DNA from: Paractinoplanes deccanensis
Lineage (GTDB): Bacteria; Actinomycetota; Actinomycetes; Mycobacteriales; Micromonosporaceae
Assembly (NCBI RefSeq): GCF_016862115.1
Contig: NZ_BOMI01000158.1
Span: 1 to 54,433 of the forward strand
Reading direction: 5' to 3'
Length of the DNA: 54,433 bases
Shown here: piece by piece, positions 36,984-46,298 of the stretch
Numbering within the stretch: position 1 is the stretch's first letter
How the letters are laid out: each line of letters begins with the position of its first letter
Position numbers and translations under genes: made by a program
Notes under the pieces: generated by a model
Seen by the model: only the letters and a program-made list of their open reading frames with translations
Database searches by the model: none
Told to the model about the DNA's origin: nothing

Positions 36984-38497
36984 GCGAGCGCACCCACGCG
37001 CCGCGGTCGGGGGGCCGGGCCGCGGAAGAGCAGCGCCAGGGGCACGGACGGCGCGAGCCGGGCACGGGCCGCCGCGATGCGGACGCCACGAGCCGGGCCG
37101 GCGACGGCCGAGGCAGGGCCGGCCGGGAGGCGGCCGGCCGCGACGTCGACGGCCGTGAGGCCAACGGCCGGGGGGTCATCGGCCGTGAGGCCAACGGCCG
37201 CGGAGGCGTCGGCCGCGAGGTCACCGGCCGCGGAGGCGTCGGCCGCGAGGTCAGCGGCCGCGGAGGCGTCGGCCGTGAGGTCAGCGGCCGCGGAGGCGTC
37301 GGCCGTGAGGTCAGCGGCCGGGAGGCTGCTGGGCGGGAGAGGACCGCGGAGGGCCGCAGCAGTGCCGGCCGGGGGGCACGGCACTTCTCGGACGGCGGCC
37401 GGGGTGGTTCCGGCCTGGCCGACACGCGCCGGTCAGGGATCGGCCGTGACACGGACCGGAGCGCGAGCCCACGACGGCGCGAGATCGAGGATGTTCGCGG
37501 TGGGGGCCGCGACGCCGAGACGCCGCGCGTCCGCGCTCGCGACACGGAAGGCGCTCGCGACATCGAGGGCGGCCGCGTCCGCCGGGACACCGAAGGCATC
37601 AAGACGCGCCGGGACACCGGCGAGCTGCGAGCCCGCCGCGGCTCCGAGGACCTCACGGCTCGTCGTGACACCGAGGGTGTGAAGGCTCGCCGCGACTCCG
37701 AGGATCTCAGGGTCCGTGGGGGCGTGGAGGGTCTGAAGGCTCGCCGGGACGTCGAGGGGGAGCGGGTTCGGCGGATCACCGAGGACGTGCGGGCCCGCCG
37801 GGACGCCGACCAGGACAAGGTGCGGCCGATCGCGGCCAAGCTGGAGAAGGGCAGGCTGGACGGGGGCAGGCTGGACGGGAGCAGGCTCGACAAGGACAAG
37901 CTCGACAAGGCGCGGTCCAAGGCGGGTGCCGAGGCCCCCGTCGAGGGCACCGCGGCGCTTCAGCTCGAGGTCGCGCCCGACGGCAGCGGGCGGGCCGAGG
38001 CCGGTGCGGGGCCGCGGCTGTCCGTGGCGCCGCCGCCGGTTCGGCGGGGGCCTCGGGCGCCGTTCGCGGCCGGGGTTGTCGGGCTGGTCATCGTCGGCGT
38101 GCTGGGCATTCTGCTGATCAATACCAAGACGAACGAGAACTCGTTCAAGATTGCTGATCTGGAGAAGCAGAGCACGGCGCTCGACAACCAGCAGCAGAGC
38201 CTCGACAACCAGCTGATCGAGGTGTCCAGCGTGGGCAACCTGGACGCGGCGGCGCGGCGGCTCGGCCTGGTCAAGGCGGAGAAGCTGGCGGTGCTGCGGC
38301 TGCCGGACGGCAAGGCCATCAACGTGCCGATGCCGGCCACGGGCAAGCTGTCGGTGACCGCGCAGGACGCCAAGACCGACCCGGCCGCCGGCGCCAAGAC
38401 CGACCCGGCCGCGGGTGCCAAGACAGACCCGGCCGCCGGCGCCAAGGACAAGAGCCCGGCGAACCAGAACGCCGGCCAGAACGGGAACGGGCAGTAG
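36980..38497 (+). CDS. ftsL: FtsL-like division protein with giant repetitive cytoplasmic tail
   Basis: 505 residues. Residues ~360-382 form one membrane helix (GVVGLVIVGVLGILLI). A periplasmic coiled-coil/septum-initiator segment follows (FKIADLEKQSTALDNQQQSLDNQLIEVSSVGNLDAAARRLGLVKAEKLAVLRLPDG), which is the FtsL/DivIC pattern and fits the rsmH-ftsI position. FtsL is usually 100-200 residues. Here the cytoplasmic part is ~355 residues of Arg/Gly/Asp/Glu-rich sequence with two tandem repeats: 10-residue RGGVGREVSG (residues ~54-113) and 9-residue RRDTEGVKA (201-281). The C-terminus has three KTDPAAGA repeats. The membrane part should bind FtsQ/FtsB partners at the septum; the tail's role is unknown. 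Confidence 0.8.
   Translation: MSERTHAPRSGGRAAEEQRQGHGRREPGTGRRDADATSRAGDGRGRAGREAAGRDVDGREANGRGVIGREANGRGGVGREVTGRGGVGREVSGRGGVGREVSGRGGVGREVSGREAAGRERTAEGRSSAGRGARHFSDGGRGGSGLADTRRSGIGRDTDRSASPRRREIEDVRGGGRDAETPRVRARDTEGARDIEGGRVRRDTEGIKTRRDTGELRARRGSEDLTARRDTEGVKARRDSEDLRVRGGVEGLKARRDVEGERVRRITEDVRARRDADQDKVRPIAAKLEKGRLDGGRLDGSRLDKDKLDKARSKAGAEAPVEGTAALQLEVAPDGSGRAEAGAGPRLSVAPPPVRRGPRAPFAAGVVGLVIVGVLGILLINTKTNENSFKIADLEKQSTALDNQQQSLDNQLIEVSSVGNLDAAARRLGLVKAEKLAVLRLPDGKAINVPMPATGKLSVTAQDAKTDPAAGAKTDPAAGAKTDPAAGAKDKSPANQNAGQNGNGQ
37141..37320 (+). repeat. 30-bp in-frame repeat in the ftsL-like gene
   Basis: Six 30-bp units lie end to end, the last four almost identical (37201-37320; GGCCGCGGAGGCGTCGGCCG plus GAGGTCAGC part). 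Each encodes ten residues of the RGGVGREVSG type. The first two units are diverged (REANGRGVIG). Confidence 0.92.
37580..37822 (+). repeat. 27-bp (9-residue) charged repeat in the ftsL-like gene
   Basis: Nine consecutive 9-residue units: RRDTEGIKT, RRDTGELRA, RRGSEDLTA, RRDTEGVKA, RRDSEDLRV, RGGVEGLKA, RRDVEGERV, RRITEDVRA, RRDADQDKV. The Arg pair, the acidic centre and the hydrophobic position 7 or 8 are kept while the DNA has diverged, which suggests selection on the protein pattern, possibly a charged helix. Confidence 0.88.
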
Positions 38498-38502
38498 GCC
38501 GC

Positions 38503-40788
38503 ATGTCGCCGCGCTCTGACGACACACCACCGCGCCGGGGCGCTCAGCCCCGGCGCGGCACGTCTCGTGACCTTCCCACCGAGGGTGACGACAACGGCGG
38601 CAAGAGCCGCGGGTTCGGCGGCATCGGGGACGCGCGCGCCTACACCCCGCGCGGGCGCACCATGGCCGAGCGCGACCAGCGCACGCGGTCGCCGCGCGCC
38701 GGGCGGACGTCCGATCCGTTCCGGCCCGCGCTCCAGGTGCTCGACGGCGGCCGTCCCCGGCGTGGGGGCCGTCCCGAGCCGGGCGAGCCGGCGGAGGCCG
38801 CCGAGACTCCCCAGCGGGGCCGCAAGGGCACCGCCAAGACTCGTGAGCCCAAGGGCACCCCGCGCAGCCGGGCCCCCGAGCCGGACGAGGACGACGAGCT
38901 GGTCAGCCGTCGCGCCCGGATCGGAGTGAAGCCGCGCCGCCCGCAAAGAGCGCCGAAGCCCGAAAAAGCGGAGAAGCCACGGCGGATCGTGACCGGGCCG
39001 CGGGTCTCCCGCGCCGTGCGCGCGGTCGCGCCCGAGCCGCCGAAGCTCGCCAACAGCACCCGGCGGCTGCGGATCGGCGCCGTCGTCGCGCTCTCGCTCT
39101 TCGTGATGATCGGGGTGCGGCTGGTCATCCTCCAGGTCGCCTCGTCGCCGGCCGACGCCAAGCGCCTGATCGAGCTGCGGGAGGACCGGCTGGCCGAGGT
39201 ACGCCTGCCGGCGCCCCGCGGCAGCATCATCGACCGTGACGGCACGGTCCTCGCGCACAGCGTGGAGGCGCGCTACATCGGCGCCGACCCCATGCTCATC
39301 AAGGACCCGGCGGGGACGGCCGCGAAGCTCGCGCCGCTGATCGGCGTACAGGCGTCGAAGTTGATCCCGCTGATGACGCCGCACAAGCGGCCCGGCGGCG
39401 GCCAGTCCCGGTTCGAGTATCTCGCGCAGGGTGTCGACATCTCGGTGGGCGACAAGATCGCCGCGATGGACCTGGACGGCATCGTGGTCAAGGAGGACGA
39501 GCGGCGCGACGTGCCGAACGCCGACCTGGCCGCCAACCTGATCGGCTTCACCGGCGCCGACAACTCCGGCCTCGAAGGGCTGGAGGCGCGCTACGACTCG
39601 CTGCTGCGCGGCACCGACGGCGAGCGGATCTTCGAGATCGGCAAGGGTGACCTGGACAAGCCGATCCCGAGCGGCTACGAGAAGTACACCGAGCCGCAGC
39701 CGGGCACGTCGCTCCAGCTGACCATCGACGGCGATCTGCAGTACGAGGTGCAGCGCATCCTCTGCGAGCAGGCCACCGAGTCGAAGGCGTACATGGCCGG
39801 CGCCGTGGTGATGGACGTGAAGACCGGTGAGGTGCTCGCGCAGGCGAGCTGCCCCACCTACAACGCGGCGAAGCCCGGCGACTACACGCCCACGGAGCGG
39901 GAGGACGTGCCGAGCAGCATCGTGGCCGACCCCGGGTCGGTGCACAAGGCGTTCATCTTCGGCGCCGCCCTCCAGGAGGGGCTGATCACGCCCGACTCGG
40001 TGCTGACCATCGGCCCGGCGCTGGAGCGCGGCGGATACCGCTTCGAGGACACCCACGAGCAGAAGAAGGGCACCAAGATGACGATGGCGGGCCTGCTCGC
40101 CTACTCGTCGAACGTGGGCACGATCCTCATCGCGGACCGGCTCGGCAAGCAGAAGGTGTACGAGTACCAGCAGAAGTTCGGGCTCGGGAAGTCGACGGAC
40201 GAGGGCATGCTCGGCGAGGCGGACGGCAAGCTGCTGACGCCGGACGAGTGGAGCGGCTCGGCGTCGGGCTCGGTGCCGATCGGCATGAGCGTGGACGCCA
40301 CGCTGATCCAGATGGCGGCCGGCTACAACGCGATCGCGAACGACGGCACCTACGTGCAGCCGCACCTCATCAAGGCGATGATCTCGGGCAAGGACGGCAA
40401 GGTCACCCCCGGCCCGGAGCCGGAGACCCACAAGGTGCTCGATCCCCAGGTCGCCGCCGAGCTGCGCACCATGATGGAGGCGGTCGTCGACACCGAGGGC
40501 GCCACCGGCAAGAAGGCGGCCGTCGCCGCGTACCGCGTGTCGGGCAAGACCGGCACCGGCAAGCGCCTCATCGACGGCAAGTACACGAGCGCGAACTACG
40601 GGTCGTTCATCGGCATGGCGCCGGCGGAGAACCCGCGCTACGTCATCGCGGTCTCGGCCGACGTGCCGGTCGGCACGGGCGGCGACGTGGCCGCGCCGGC
40701 GTTCTCGAAGATGATGTCGTTCACCCTGCTCCACAACAAGGTGCCGCCGTCGACCACGCCGGCGCCGAAGCTGAAGATCCACCCATGA
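38503..40788 (+). CDS. ftsI: Septal peptidoglycan transpeptidase FtsI (PBP3-like class B)
   Basis: 761 residues. A long cytoplasmic Arg/Pro-rich tail (1-188) precedes one membrane helix (~190-208, IGAVVALSLFVMIGVRLVILQV). The class B pedestal has RGSIIDRDGTVLA. Penicillin-binding motifs: S479-V-H-K482, S535-S-N537 and K682-T-G684. It cross-links septal peptidoglycan with FtsW. The cytoplasmic tail is several times longer than in E. coli FtsI and, like that of the FtsL-like neighbour, is low-complexity. It starts 5 bp after ftsL. Confidence 0.96.
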   Translation: MSPRSDDTPPRRGAQPRRGTSRDLPTEGDDNGGKSRGFGGIGDARAYTPRGRTMAERDQRTRSPRAGRTSDPFRPALQVLDGGRPRRGGRPEPGEPAEAAETPQRGRKGTAKTREPKGTPRSRAPEPDEDDELVSRRARIGVKPRRPQRAPKPEKAEKPRRIVTGPRVSRAVRAVAPEPPKLANSTRRLRIGAVVALSLFVMIGVRLVILQVASSPADAKRLIELREDRLAEVRLPAPRGSIIDRDGTVLAHSVEARYIGADPMLIKDPAGTAAKLAPLIGVQASKLIPLMTPHKRPGGGQSRFEYLAQGVDISVGDKIAAMDLDGIVVKEDERRDVPNADLAANLIGFTGADNSGLEGLEARYDSLLRGTDGERIFEIGKGDLDKPIPSGYEKYTEPQPGTSLQLTIDGDLQYEVQRILCEQATESKAYMAGAVVMDVKTGEVLAQASCPTYNAAKPGDYTPTEREDVPSSIVADPGSVHKAFIFGAALQEGLITPDSVLTIGPALERGGYRFEDTHEQKKGTKMTMAGLLAYSSNVGTILIADRLGKQKVYEYQQKFGLGKSTDEGMLGEADGKLLTPDEWSGSASGSVPIGMSVDATLIQMAAGYNAIANDGTYVQPHLIKAMISGKDGKVTPGPEPETHKVLDPQVAAELRTMMEAVVDTEGATGKKAAVAAYRVSGKTGTGKRLIDGKYTSANYGSFIGMAPAENPRYVIAVSADVPVGTGGDVAAPAFSKMMSFTLLHNKVPPSTTPAPKLKIHP

Positions 40789-40851
40789 CGGCTTTGCGGG
40801 GCGGTATGGCGTTTTTCGCCGAGCGGCGGGCACGGGGTAGGGTCTGACGCC

Positions 40852-42369
40852 GTGCCCGGCATTCCCCGTCCCCTTTCTGTGGCGCCCCACCGGTTGTCGA
40901 GCCTCGCCTCGCTGGTCGAGGCCACGCTGACCGGCCTCGACGCCGAGGTCACCGGCATCACCCACGACAGCCGCGAGGTCCGTCCCGGTGATCTCTACGC
41001 GGCCCTGCCCGGTGCGAACCGGCACGGCGCGGAGTTCTCCGCCGCCGTCGCGGCCGCCGGCGCCACCGCCGTCCTGACCGACCCCACCGGCCGCGAGCGC
41101 GCGGCCGCCACCGGCCTGCCCGTGCTGGTCGTGGACGATCCCCGGGCCGTCCTCGGCGCCGCGGCGTCGGCGATCTACGGCGACCCCTCCGCGCGGCTCA
41201 CCGTGATCGGGATCACCGGCACCGCCGGCAAGACCTCGACCGCCTACCTCGTCGAGTCCGGCCTGCGGGCCGCCGGCCTGGTCACCGGTATGATCGGCAC
41301 GGTCGAGACGCGGCTGGGCGACCTGGTGGTGCAGAGCGTGCGCACCACCCCGGAGGCCACCGACGTGCACGCGATCCTCGCCGCCGGCCTGGAGCGCGAC
41401 GTCTCCGCCGTGGTCATGGAGGTCTCCAGCCACGCGCTGGCCGTGGGCCGGGTCAACGGCGTGCGGTTCACCGTCGGCGGTTACACCAACTTCGGCCTCG
41501 ACCACCTCGACTTCCACGCCGACGCCGACGACTACTTCGCCGCCAAGGCCAAGCTCTTCGACGGCCGCTGCCGCTTCGAGGTGCTCAACGCCGACGACGC
41601 GGCGCTGCGCCCGTTGTTCAAGCCGGTGACGATCAGCTATTCGGCGGACGGCGACACCGGCGCGACGTGGTGGGCCACCGACATCCGGCCGTCCGCGTTC
41701 GGCCAGCGCTTCCAGGCGCACGGGCCCGAGGGCGTACGGGTGGAGGCCGGTGTCGCCCTGCCGGGCCGGCACAACGTGGCGAACGCGCTGCTGGCCCTGG
41801 CGGCGCTCGTGGCCGCCGGTGTGGACCCGGCCACGGCCGCCCGCGGCATCGCGGCCTGCCCGGGCGTGCCGGGCCGCCTCGAGCAGGTGAGCGCGCCGGG
41901 CGAGATCCTCGGCGTGGTCGACTACGCGCACAAGCCGGACGCGATCGTGGCGGCCCTCGCGGCGCTGCGCGAGCTCGCCACCGGCCGCGGTGGCCGGCTG
42001 ATCTGCCTGATCGGCGCCGGCGGCGACCGCGACCGCGGCAAGCGCCCGCTGATGGGCGCCGCGGCGGCCCGCGGCAGCGATCTGGTGATCATCACCGACG
42101 ACAACCCCCGGACCGAGGACCCCGCGGCGGTGCGCGCCGCCGTGCGGGCCGGCGCCGAGGAGACCGCGGCGCCTGCGAAGATCATCGAAGTCGCCGGGCG
42201 GCGGGACGCGATCGCCGAGGCGGTGCGGCTGGCCGCACCGGGCGACGTGATCGCGCTGCTGGGCAAGGGACACGAGCGTGGCCAGGAGGTGAACGGCGAG
42301 ATGCTGCCGTTCGACGACCGGATCGAGCTGGCCGCGGCGCTGACCGCCGCGGCGGGGAGCGGCTCGTGA
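40852..42369 (+). CDS. murE: UDP-MurNAc-tripeptide ligase MurE
   Basis: 505 residues from GTG 40852. N-terminal UDP-binding part THDSREVRPGDLYAALPG; ATP loop GITGTAGKTSTAYL (~119-132); central VMEVSSHAL and YTNFGLDHLDFH; C-terminal DNPRTEDP, the motif found in meso-diaminopimelate-adding MurE. It adds the third stem residue in the cytoplasm. It overlaps murF by 4 bp (GTGA). Confidence 0.96.
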   Translation: MPGIPRPLSVAPHRLSSLASLVEATLTGLDAEVTGITHDSREVRPGDLYAALPGANRHGAEFSAAVAAAGATAVLTDPTGRERAAATGLPVLVVDDPRAVLGAAASAIYGDPSARLTVIGITGTAGKTSTAYLVESGLRAAGLVTGMIGTVETRLGDLVVQSVRTTPEATDVHAILAAGLERDVSAVVMEVSSHALAVGRVNGVRFTVGGYTNFGLDHLDFHADADDYFAAKAKLFDGRCRFEVLNADDAALRPLFKPVTISYSADGDTGATWWATDIRPSAFGQRFQAHGPEGVRVEAGVALPGRHNVANALLALAALVAAGVDPATAARGIAACPGVPGRLEQVSAPGEILGVVDYAHKPDAIVAALAALRELATGRGGRLICLIGAGGDRDRGKRPLMGAAAARGSDLVIITDDNPRTEDPAAVRAAVRAGAEETAAPAKIIEVAGRRDAIAEAVRLAAPGDVIALLGKGHERGQEVNGEMLPFDDRIELAAALTAAAGSGS

Positions 42370-43751
42370 TCCGGATGACGCTGGCGGAGATCGCCGAGTG
42401 CACCGGGGGACGCGTGGTCAACGCGGAGCCGGGCCTCGAGGTCACCGGGGGAGTGGAGTACGACTCCCGCAAGATCGGGCCGGGCGGGCTCTTCGTCGCC
42501 TTCGAGGGCGAGAAGGTCGACGGGCATCTGTTCGCGGGCAAGGCCGTCGCGGCGGGCGCCGCGGCCGTGCTGAGCACGCGCGACACCGGTGAGCCGGGGG
42601 TCGTCGTCGCGGAGCCGCTGGCGGCGCTGGCCGCGCTGGCGAGCGCCGTGGTCGGCAGGCTCGGCGAGCTGACCGTCGTGGGGCTCACCGGGTCGTCGGG
42701 CAAGACGACCACCAAGGACTACATCGGGCAGCTGCTGTCGCGGCTGGGGCCGACGATCGCGCCGGCCGGGTCGCTCAACAACGAGCTCGGCTTCCCGTAC
42801 ACGGTGTTGCAGGCGACGACCGAGACCCGCTTCCTGGTGCTCGAGATGGGCGCGCGGGGCATCGGGCACATCCGCTACCTCACCGAGATCGCCCGGCCGC
42901 AGGTCGGTGTGGTGCTCAACGTCGGGGCGGCGCACCTGGGCGAGTTCGGCTCCGTCGAGGGGACCGCGCGGGCCAAGGGCGAGCTGGTGGAGGCGCTGCC
43001 GGAGTCCGGGGTGGCGATCCTGAACGCCGACGATCCGCTGGTGGCGGGGATGGCGCCGCGCACGAGAGCCCGCGTCCTGCTGGTCGGTGAGGCGGAACGC
43101 GCCGCCGTGCGGGCGACCGATGTCGTGGTGGACGGAGCGGGCCGCCCCTCCTACCGACTCCACTGGGACGGAAAAACCGGAAACGTTCGATTGCGAGTCG
43201 CCGGGCGCCATCAGGTGGCGAACACGCTGGCGGCGGCGGGCGTGGCGCTGTCGCTGGGCATGAGCGCCGAGGACGTGGCGGAGGCGCTCGGCGAGGTCGG
43301 CATCGTCTCCGGCCGCCGGATGGACGTCTTCACCCGCCCCGACGGCGTCACGGTGATCGACGACTCGTACAACGCCAACCCGTCGTCCACCACCGCCGCG
43401 CTGCACGCGCTCGCCGCGATGGGCGCGGGCCGGCGTACCACCGCCGTCCTCGGCTACATGGCCGAGCTGGGCCCGCACGAGCGCTCCGGGCACGAGGAGG
43501 TCGGCCGGGTCGCCGCCGAGCTCGGCGTGGACCGGCTCGTCGCGGTGGCGCCCGAGGCCGGGCCCATCGTGGACGGCGCGCAAGCGGTCGAGGGCTGGAC
43601 GGGGCAGGCGTTGCGCGCCGCCGACCAGGCCGCGGCCATCGAGATCCTGGAGGGGGACCTGCGGGACGGCGACGTCGTCCTGGTCAAGGGCTCCCGGTAC
43701 CGCACATGGGACGTGGTCGATGCGCTGCGTCCCGAGGAGGAGTCCCGGTGA
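42366..43751 (+). CDS. murF: UDP-MurNAc-tripeptide D-Ala-D-Ala ligase MurF
   Basis: 461 residues from GTG 42366; ATG 42375 is possible. ATP loop GLTGSSGKTTTKDYI (~106-120), ALNNELGFPYTVLQ-type substrate segment (SLNNELGFPYTV), EMGARGIGHIRYL, and DDSYNANPSS in the C-terminal domain. It adds D-Ala-D-Ala to complete the pentapeptide. It overlaps both neighbours by 4 bp, as is typical of this operon. Confidence 0.96.
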   Translation: MIRMTLAEIAECTGGRVVNAEPGLEVTGGVEYDSRKIGPGGLFVAFEGEKVDGHLFAGKAVAAGAAAVLSTRDTGEPGVVVAEPLAALAALASAVVGRLGELTVVGLTGSSGKTTTKDYIGQLLSRLGPTIAPAGSLNNELGFPYTVLQATTETRFLVLEMGARGIGHIRYLTEIARPQVGVVLNVGAAHLGEFGSVEGTARAKGELVEALPESGVAILNADDPLVAGMAPRTRARVLLVGEAERAAVRATDVVVDGAGRPSYRLHWDGKTGNVRLRVAGRHQVANTLAAAGVALSLGMSAEDVAEALGEVGIVSGRRMDVFTRPDGVTVIDDSYNANPSSTTAALHALAAMGAGRRTTAVLGYMAELGPHERSGHEEVGRVAAELGVDRLVAVAPEAGPIVDGAQAVEGWTGQALRAADQAAAIEILEGDLRDGDVVLVKGSRYRTWDVVDALRPEEESR

Positions 43752-44851
43752 GGGCAGTCATCGTCGCGGCCGCGGTCGCCTTCATCATCTCGCTGTTCGG
43801 CACCCCGATCGCGATCCGTGTCTTCACGGCGCTGAAGGCGGGCCAGCCGATCCGGACCATCGGGCCGGCGACCCACCAGGGCAAGAAGGGCACGCCCACG
43901 ATGGGCGGTGTCGCGTTCATCGTGGCGACCGTCTTCGCGTACGCGGCGGGCCATGTCGCCCTGACCACGCTCCCGGAGCGGCAGATCGCCCAGGAGAGCC
44001 CGACCATGACCGCGCTGGTCCTGCTCGGCCTCTTCGTCTTCTGCGGCGTGGTGGGCTTCCTGGACGACTTCCTCAAGGTGCGCCGGCGCAACTCCGACGG
44101 CCTGAGCGCCAAGGGCAAGCTGCTCGGCCAGCTGCTCGTCGGCGGCGCGTTCGCGATCGTGGCGCTCTACGTGCCGAGCACCAACGGCGAGACGGTGGCG
44201 AGCGAGCACATCTCGTTCATCCGCGACATCAGCTGGCTGGACGTCGGCAAGGTCGGGTCGGTGCTGGTCTTCGTCTTCGTCATCATGTCGATGTCGAACG
44301 GCGTGAACCTCACCGACGGCCTCGACGGCCTGGCCACCGGCGCCTCGATCCTGGTGCTCGGCGCGTACGCCCTGATCGGCTTCTGGCAGTACCGCCACTG
44401 GTGCGGCGACTCCGACTACGCGCGGGTCAACGACTACTGCTACCAGGTGCGCGACCCGCTGGAGATCGCGATGATCGCGGCGGCGGCAGCGGCGGCGTGT
44501 GTGGGCTTCCTGTGGTGGAACACGTCCCCGGCGCGGATCTTCATGGGCGACACCGGCGCGCTGGGCCTCGGCGGCCTCATCGGCGGCCTGGCGGTGGCGA
44601 CCCGGACGACGCTGCTCTCGATCATCATCGGCGGCCTCTTCGTGATCATCACGATGTCCGTCGTGATCCAGATCATCTCGTTCAAGACCACGGGCAAGCG
44701 GGTCTTCCGCATGTCGCCGCTGCAGCACCACTTCGAATTGGCCGGGTGGAGCGAGGTCAACATCGTGGTGCGGTTCTGGATCGTGGCCGGCATCTGCGTC
44801 GCCATCGGTCTCGGGTTGTTCTATTCGGACTTCCTGGCGGTCATGGGATAG
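43748..44851 (+). CDS. mraY: Phospho-MurNAc-pentapeptide translocase MraY
   Basis: 367 residues, about ten membrane helices. Catalytic motifs: THQGKKGTPTMGG, GFLDDFLKVRRRNSDGL (Asp pair) and SNGVNLTDGLDGLA, plus FMGDTGALGLGG and the C-terminal RMSPLQHHFELAGWSE. It makes lipid I at the membrane. GTG 43748 overlaps the murF stop. A 14-bp inverted repeat follows, and murD, normally next, is missing. Confidence 0.97.
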   Translation: MRAVIVAAAVAFIISLFGTPIAIRVFTALKAGQPIRTIGPATHQGKKGTPTMGGVAFIVATVFAYAAGHVALTTLPERQIAQESPTMTALVLLGLFVFCGVVGFLDDFLKVRRRNSDGLSAKGKLLGQLLVGGAFAIVALYVPSTNGETVASEHISFIRDISWLDVGKVGSVLVFVFVIMSMSNGVNLTDGLDGLATGASILVLGAYALIGFWQYRHWCGDSDYARVNDYCYQVRDPLEIAMIAAAAAAACVGFLWWNTSPARIFMGDTGALGLGGLIGGLAVATRTTLLSIIIGGLFVIITMSVVIQIISFKTTGKRVFRMSPLQHHFELAGWSEVNIVVRFWIVAGICVAIGLGLFYSDFLAVMG

Positions 44852-44860
44852 ATCAAGTCA

Positions 44861-44901
44861 CACGACACGCCAGCGCAGATGACACGGGCTGGCGTGTCGT
44901 G
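44861..44901. terminator. 14-bp inverted repeat between mraY and ftsW
   Basis: CACGACACGCCAGC (44861-44874) is perfectly complementary to GCTGGCGTGTCGTG (44888-44901), with a 13-nt loop. It fills the 67-bp gap where murD would be expected. It has no U-tract. It may partly uncouple ftsW-murG-murC from the upstream operon. Confidence 0.6.
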
Positions 44902-44918
44902 ACGACGATGATGAGTGG

Positions 44919-46298
44919 ATGGCGGACGACCGTACCTCGCAGGCGCCTCGCCCGTCGTTGAGCCGGCAGTTGCTGCCCGCCGTGCACGGGCTGCTGGCGC
45001 GTCCCCTCTCCTCGTACTACCTGCTCCTGGCCAGCTCCGGTCTGCTGCTGCTGATCGGGCTGACCATGGTCTTCTCGGCCACCAGCGTCGAGGCGTACGC
45101 GAAGAACGGCAACGCGTTCAGCGCCATCGCCAACCAGGCGGTCTTCGCCCTGCTCGGCCTCTTCGCGTTCTGGGTGTGCCAGCGGCTCCCCGCCGGCACC
45201 CTGCGCGACCTCGGCAAATACGTGATGGGCGTGGCCATCGCGCTGCTCGGCATCCTCGACCTGCTGATGGCGCTCGAGTCGGTGCACCTGCTCAGCGCGC
45301 CCCGGATCGGCCCGATCCACGCCGACCTGCTGTGGCTCTACCTCGGCCCGATCGGCCTGCAGCCCGCCGAGTTCGCCAAGCTCGGCATGGTGCTCTGGGG
45401 CGCCGACGTGATCGCCCGCAAGGGATCGGCGCTGGGGCACTGGCGGGAGCTGTCCCGCCCGCTGTTCCCGGTCGTCGGCCTGCTGTTCGTGCTGGTCGGC
45501 TACAACGACCTCGGCACCATGCTGGTGCTGCTCGCGCTCATCGTGGGCCTGCTCTGGGCGGCCGGCGTACGGCTGCGCATCTTCGCGGCGCTCGGCGTGC
45601 TCGGCCTGGCCGGCATCAGCCTGCTCATCGCGGCCGCGTCCGGCGGCGCCGGGTCGGGTGAGAAGGGCGCCGAGAACTACCGGCTGGCCCGGCTCACCAA
45701 CTTCCTCCAGCCGCTCGACAAGTGCGACCTCGACGGCCCCTGCTACCAGCTGATCCAGGCGCGGTCGGCGATCTTCGAGGGCGGCTGGTTCGGCGTCGGC
45801 CTCGGCAAGGGCGCGCTCAAGTGGAACTGGCTGCCCGAGGCCGAGAACGACTTCATCTTCGCCGTGGTCGCCGAGGAGCTCGGCGTGGTCGGCTGCGCGG
45901 TGATCCTGGCGCTGTTCTCGGTGCTCGCCTACACCGGCTTCCGGATCGCCCGGCGCTCCGCCGACCCGTTCCGCCGCCTCGCCGCCACCGCGATCACCAC
46001 CTGGCTGGTCGCCCAGACCGTGATCAACGTCGGCGGCGTGACCGGCATGCTGCCGATCACCGGCCTCCCGCTGCCGTTCATCTCCGCAGGTGGCAGCGCC
46101 CTCGTCGTCACCATGGCGGCGGTCGGCATCCTCGCCTCCTTCGCCCGCGCCGAGCCCGACGCGTCCCGAGCCCTGAACGCCCGTCCGCCCGCCAGGTGGG
46201 TACGGCTACTCTGGGCCCCGCTGCCGCCGCTGCCCCCGCAACGGCGGCCGGCCGCTGCCAAGGCGACGGAAGGTGCGGGGGCTGGGAGGAAAAGGTAA
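44919..46298 (+). CDS. ftsW: SEDS peptidoglycan glycosyltransferase FtsW
   Basis: 459 residues, about ten membrane helices. SEDS landmarks: IGLTMVFSATSVEAY, LYLGPIGLQPAEFAKLG, VGYNDLGTMLVL, WFGVGLGKGALKWNWLPEAENDFIFAVVAEELG, and GMLPITGLPLPFISAGGSA. It polymerises glycan at the septum with FtsI. The C-terminal ~60 residues are a Pro/Arg-rich cytoplasmic tail. Its TAA abuts the murG ATG directly. Confidence 0.96.
   Translation: MADDRTSQAPRPSLSRQLLPAVHGLLARPLSSYYLLLASSGLLLLIGLTMVFSATSVEAYAKNGNAFSAIANQAVFALLGLFAFWVCQRLPAGTLRDLGKYVMGVAIALLGILDLLMALESVHLLSAPRIGPIHADLLWLYLGPIGLQPAEFAKLGMVLWGADVIARKGSALGHWRELSRPLFPVVGLLFVLVGYNDLGTMLVLLALIVGLLWAAGVRLRIFAALGVLGLAGISLLIAAASGGAGSGEKGAENYRLARLTNFLQPLDKCDLDGPCYQLIQARSAIFEGGWFGVGLGKGALKWNWLPEAENDFIFAVVAEELGVVGCAVILALFSVLAYTGFRIARRSADPFRRLAATAITTWLVAQTVINVGGVTGMLPITGLPLPFISAGGSALVVTMAAVGILASFARAEPDASRALNARPPARWVRLLWAPLPPLPPQRRPAAAKATEGAGAGRKR

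Noticed and set aside
37960..42273. 1437-codon minus-strand open frame opposite ftsI-murE
   Set aside because: It is a GC-bias shadow antisense to well-supported genes with family motifs; its translation is low-complexity.
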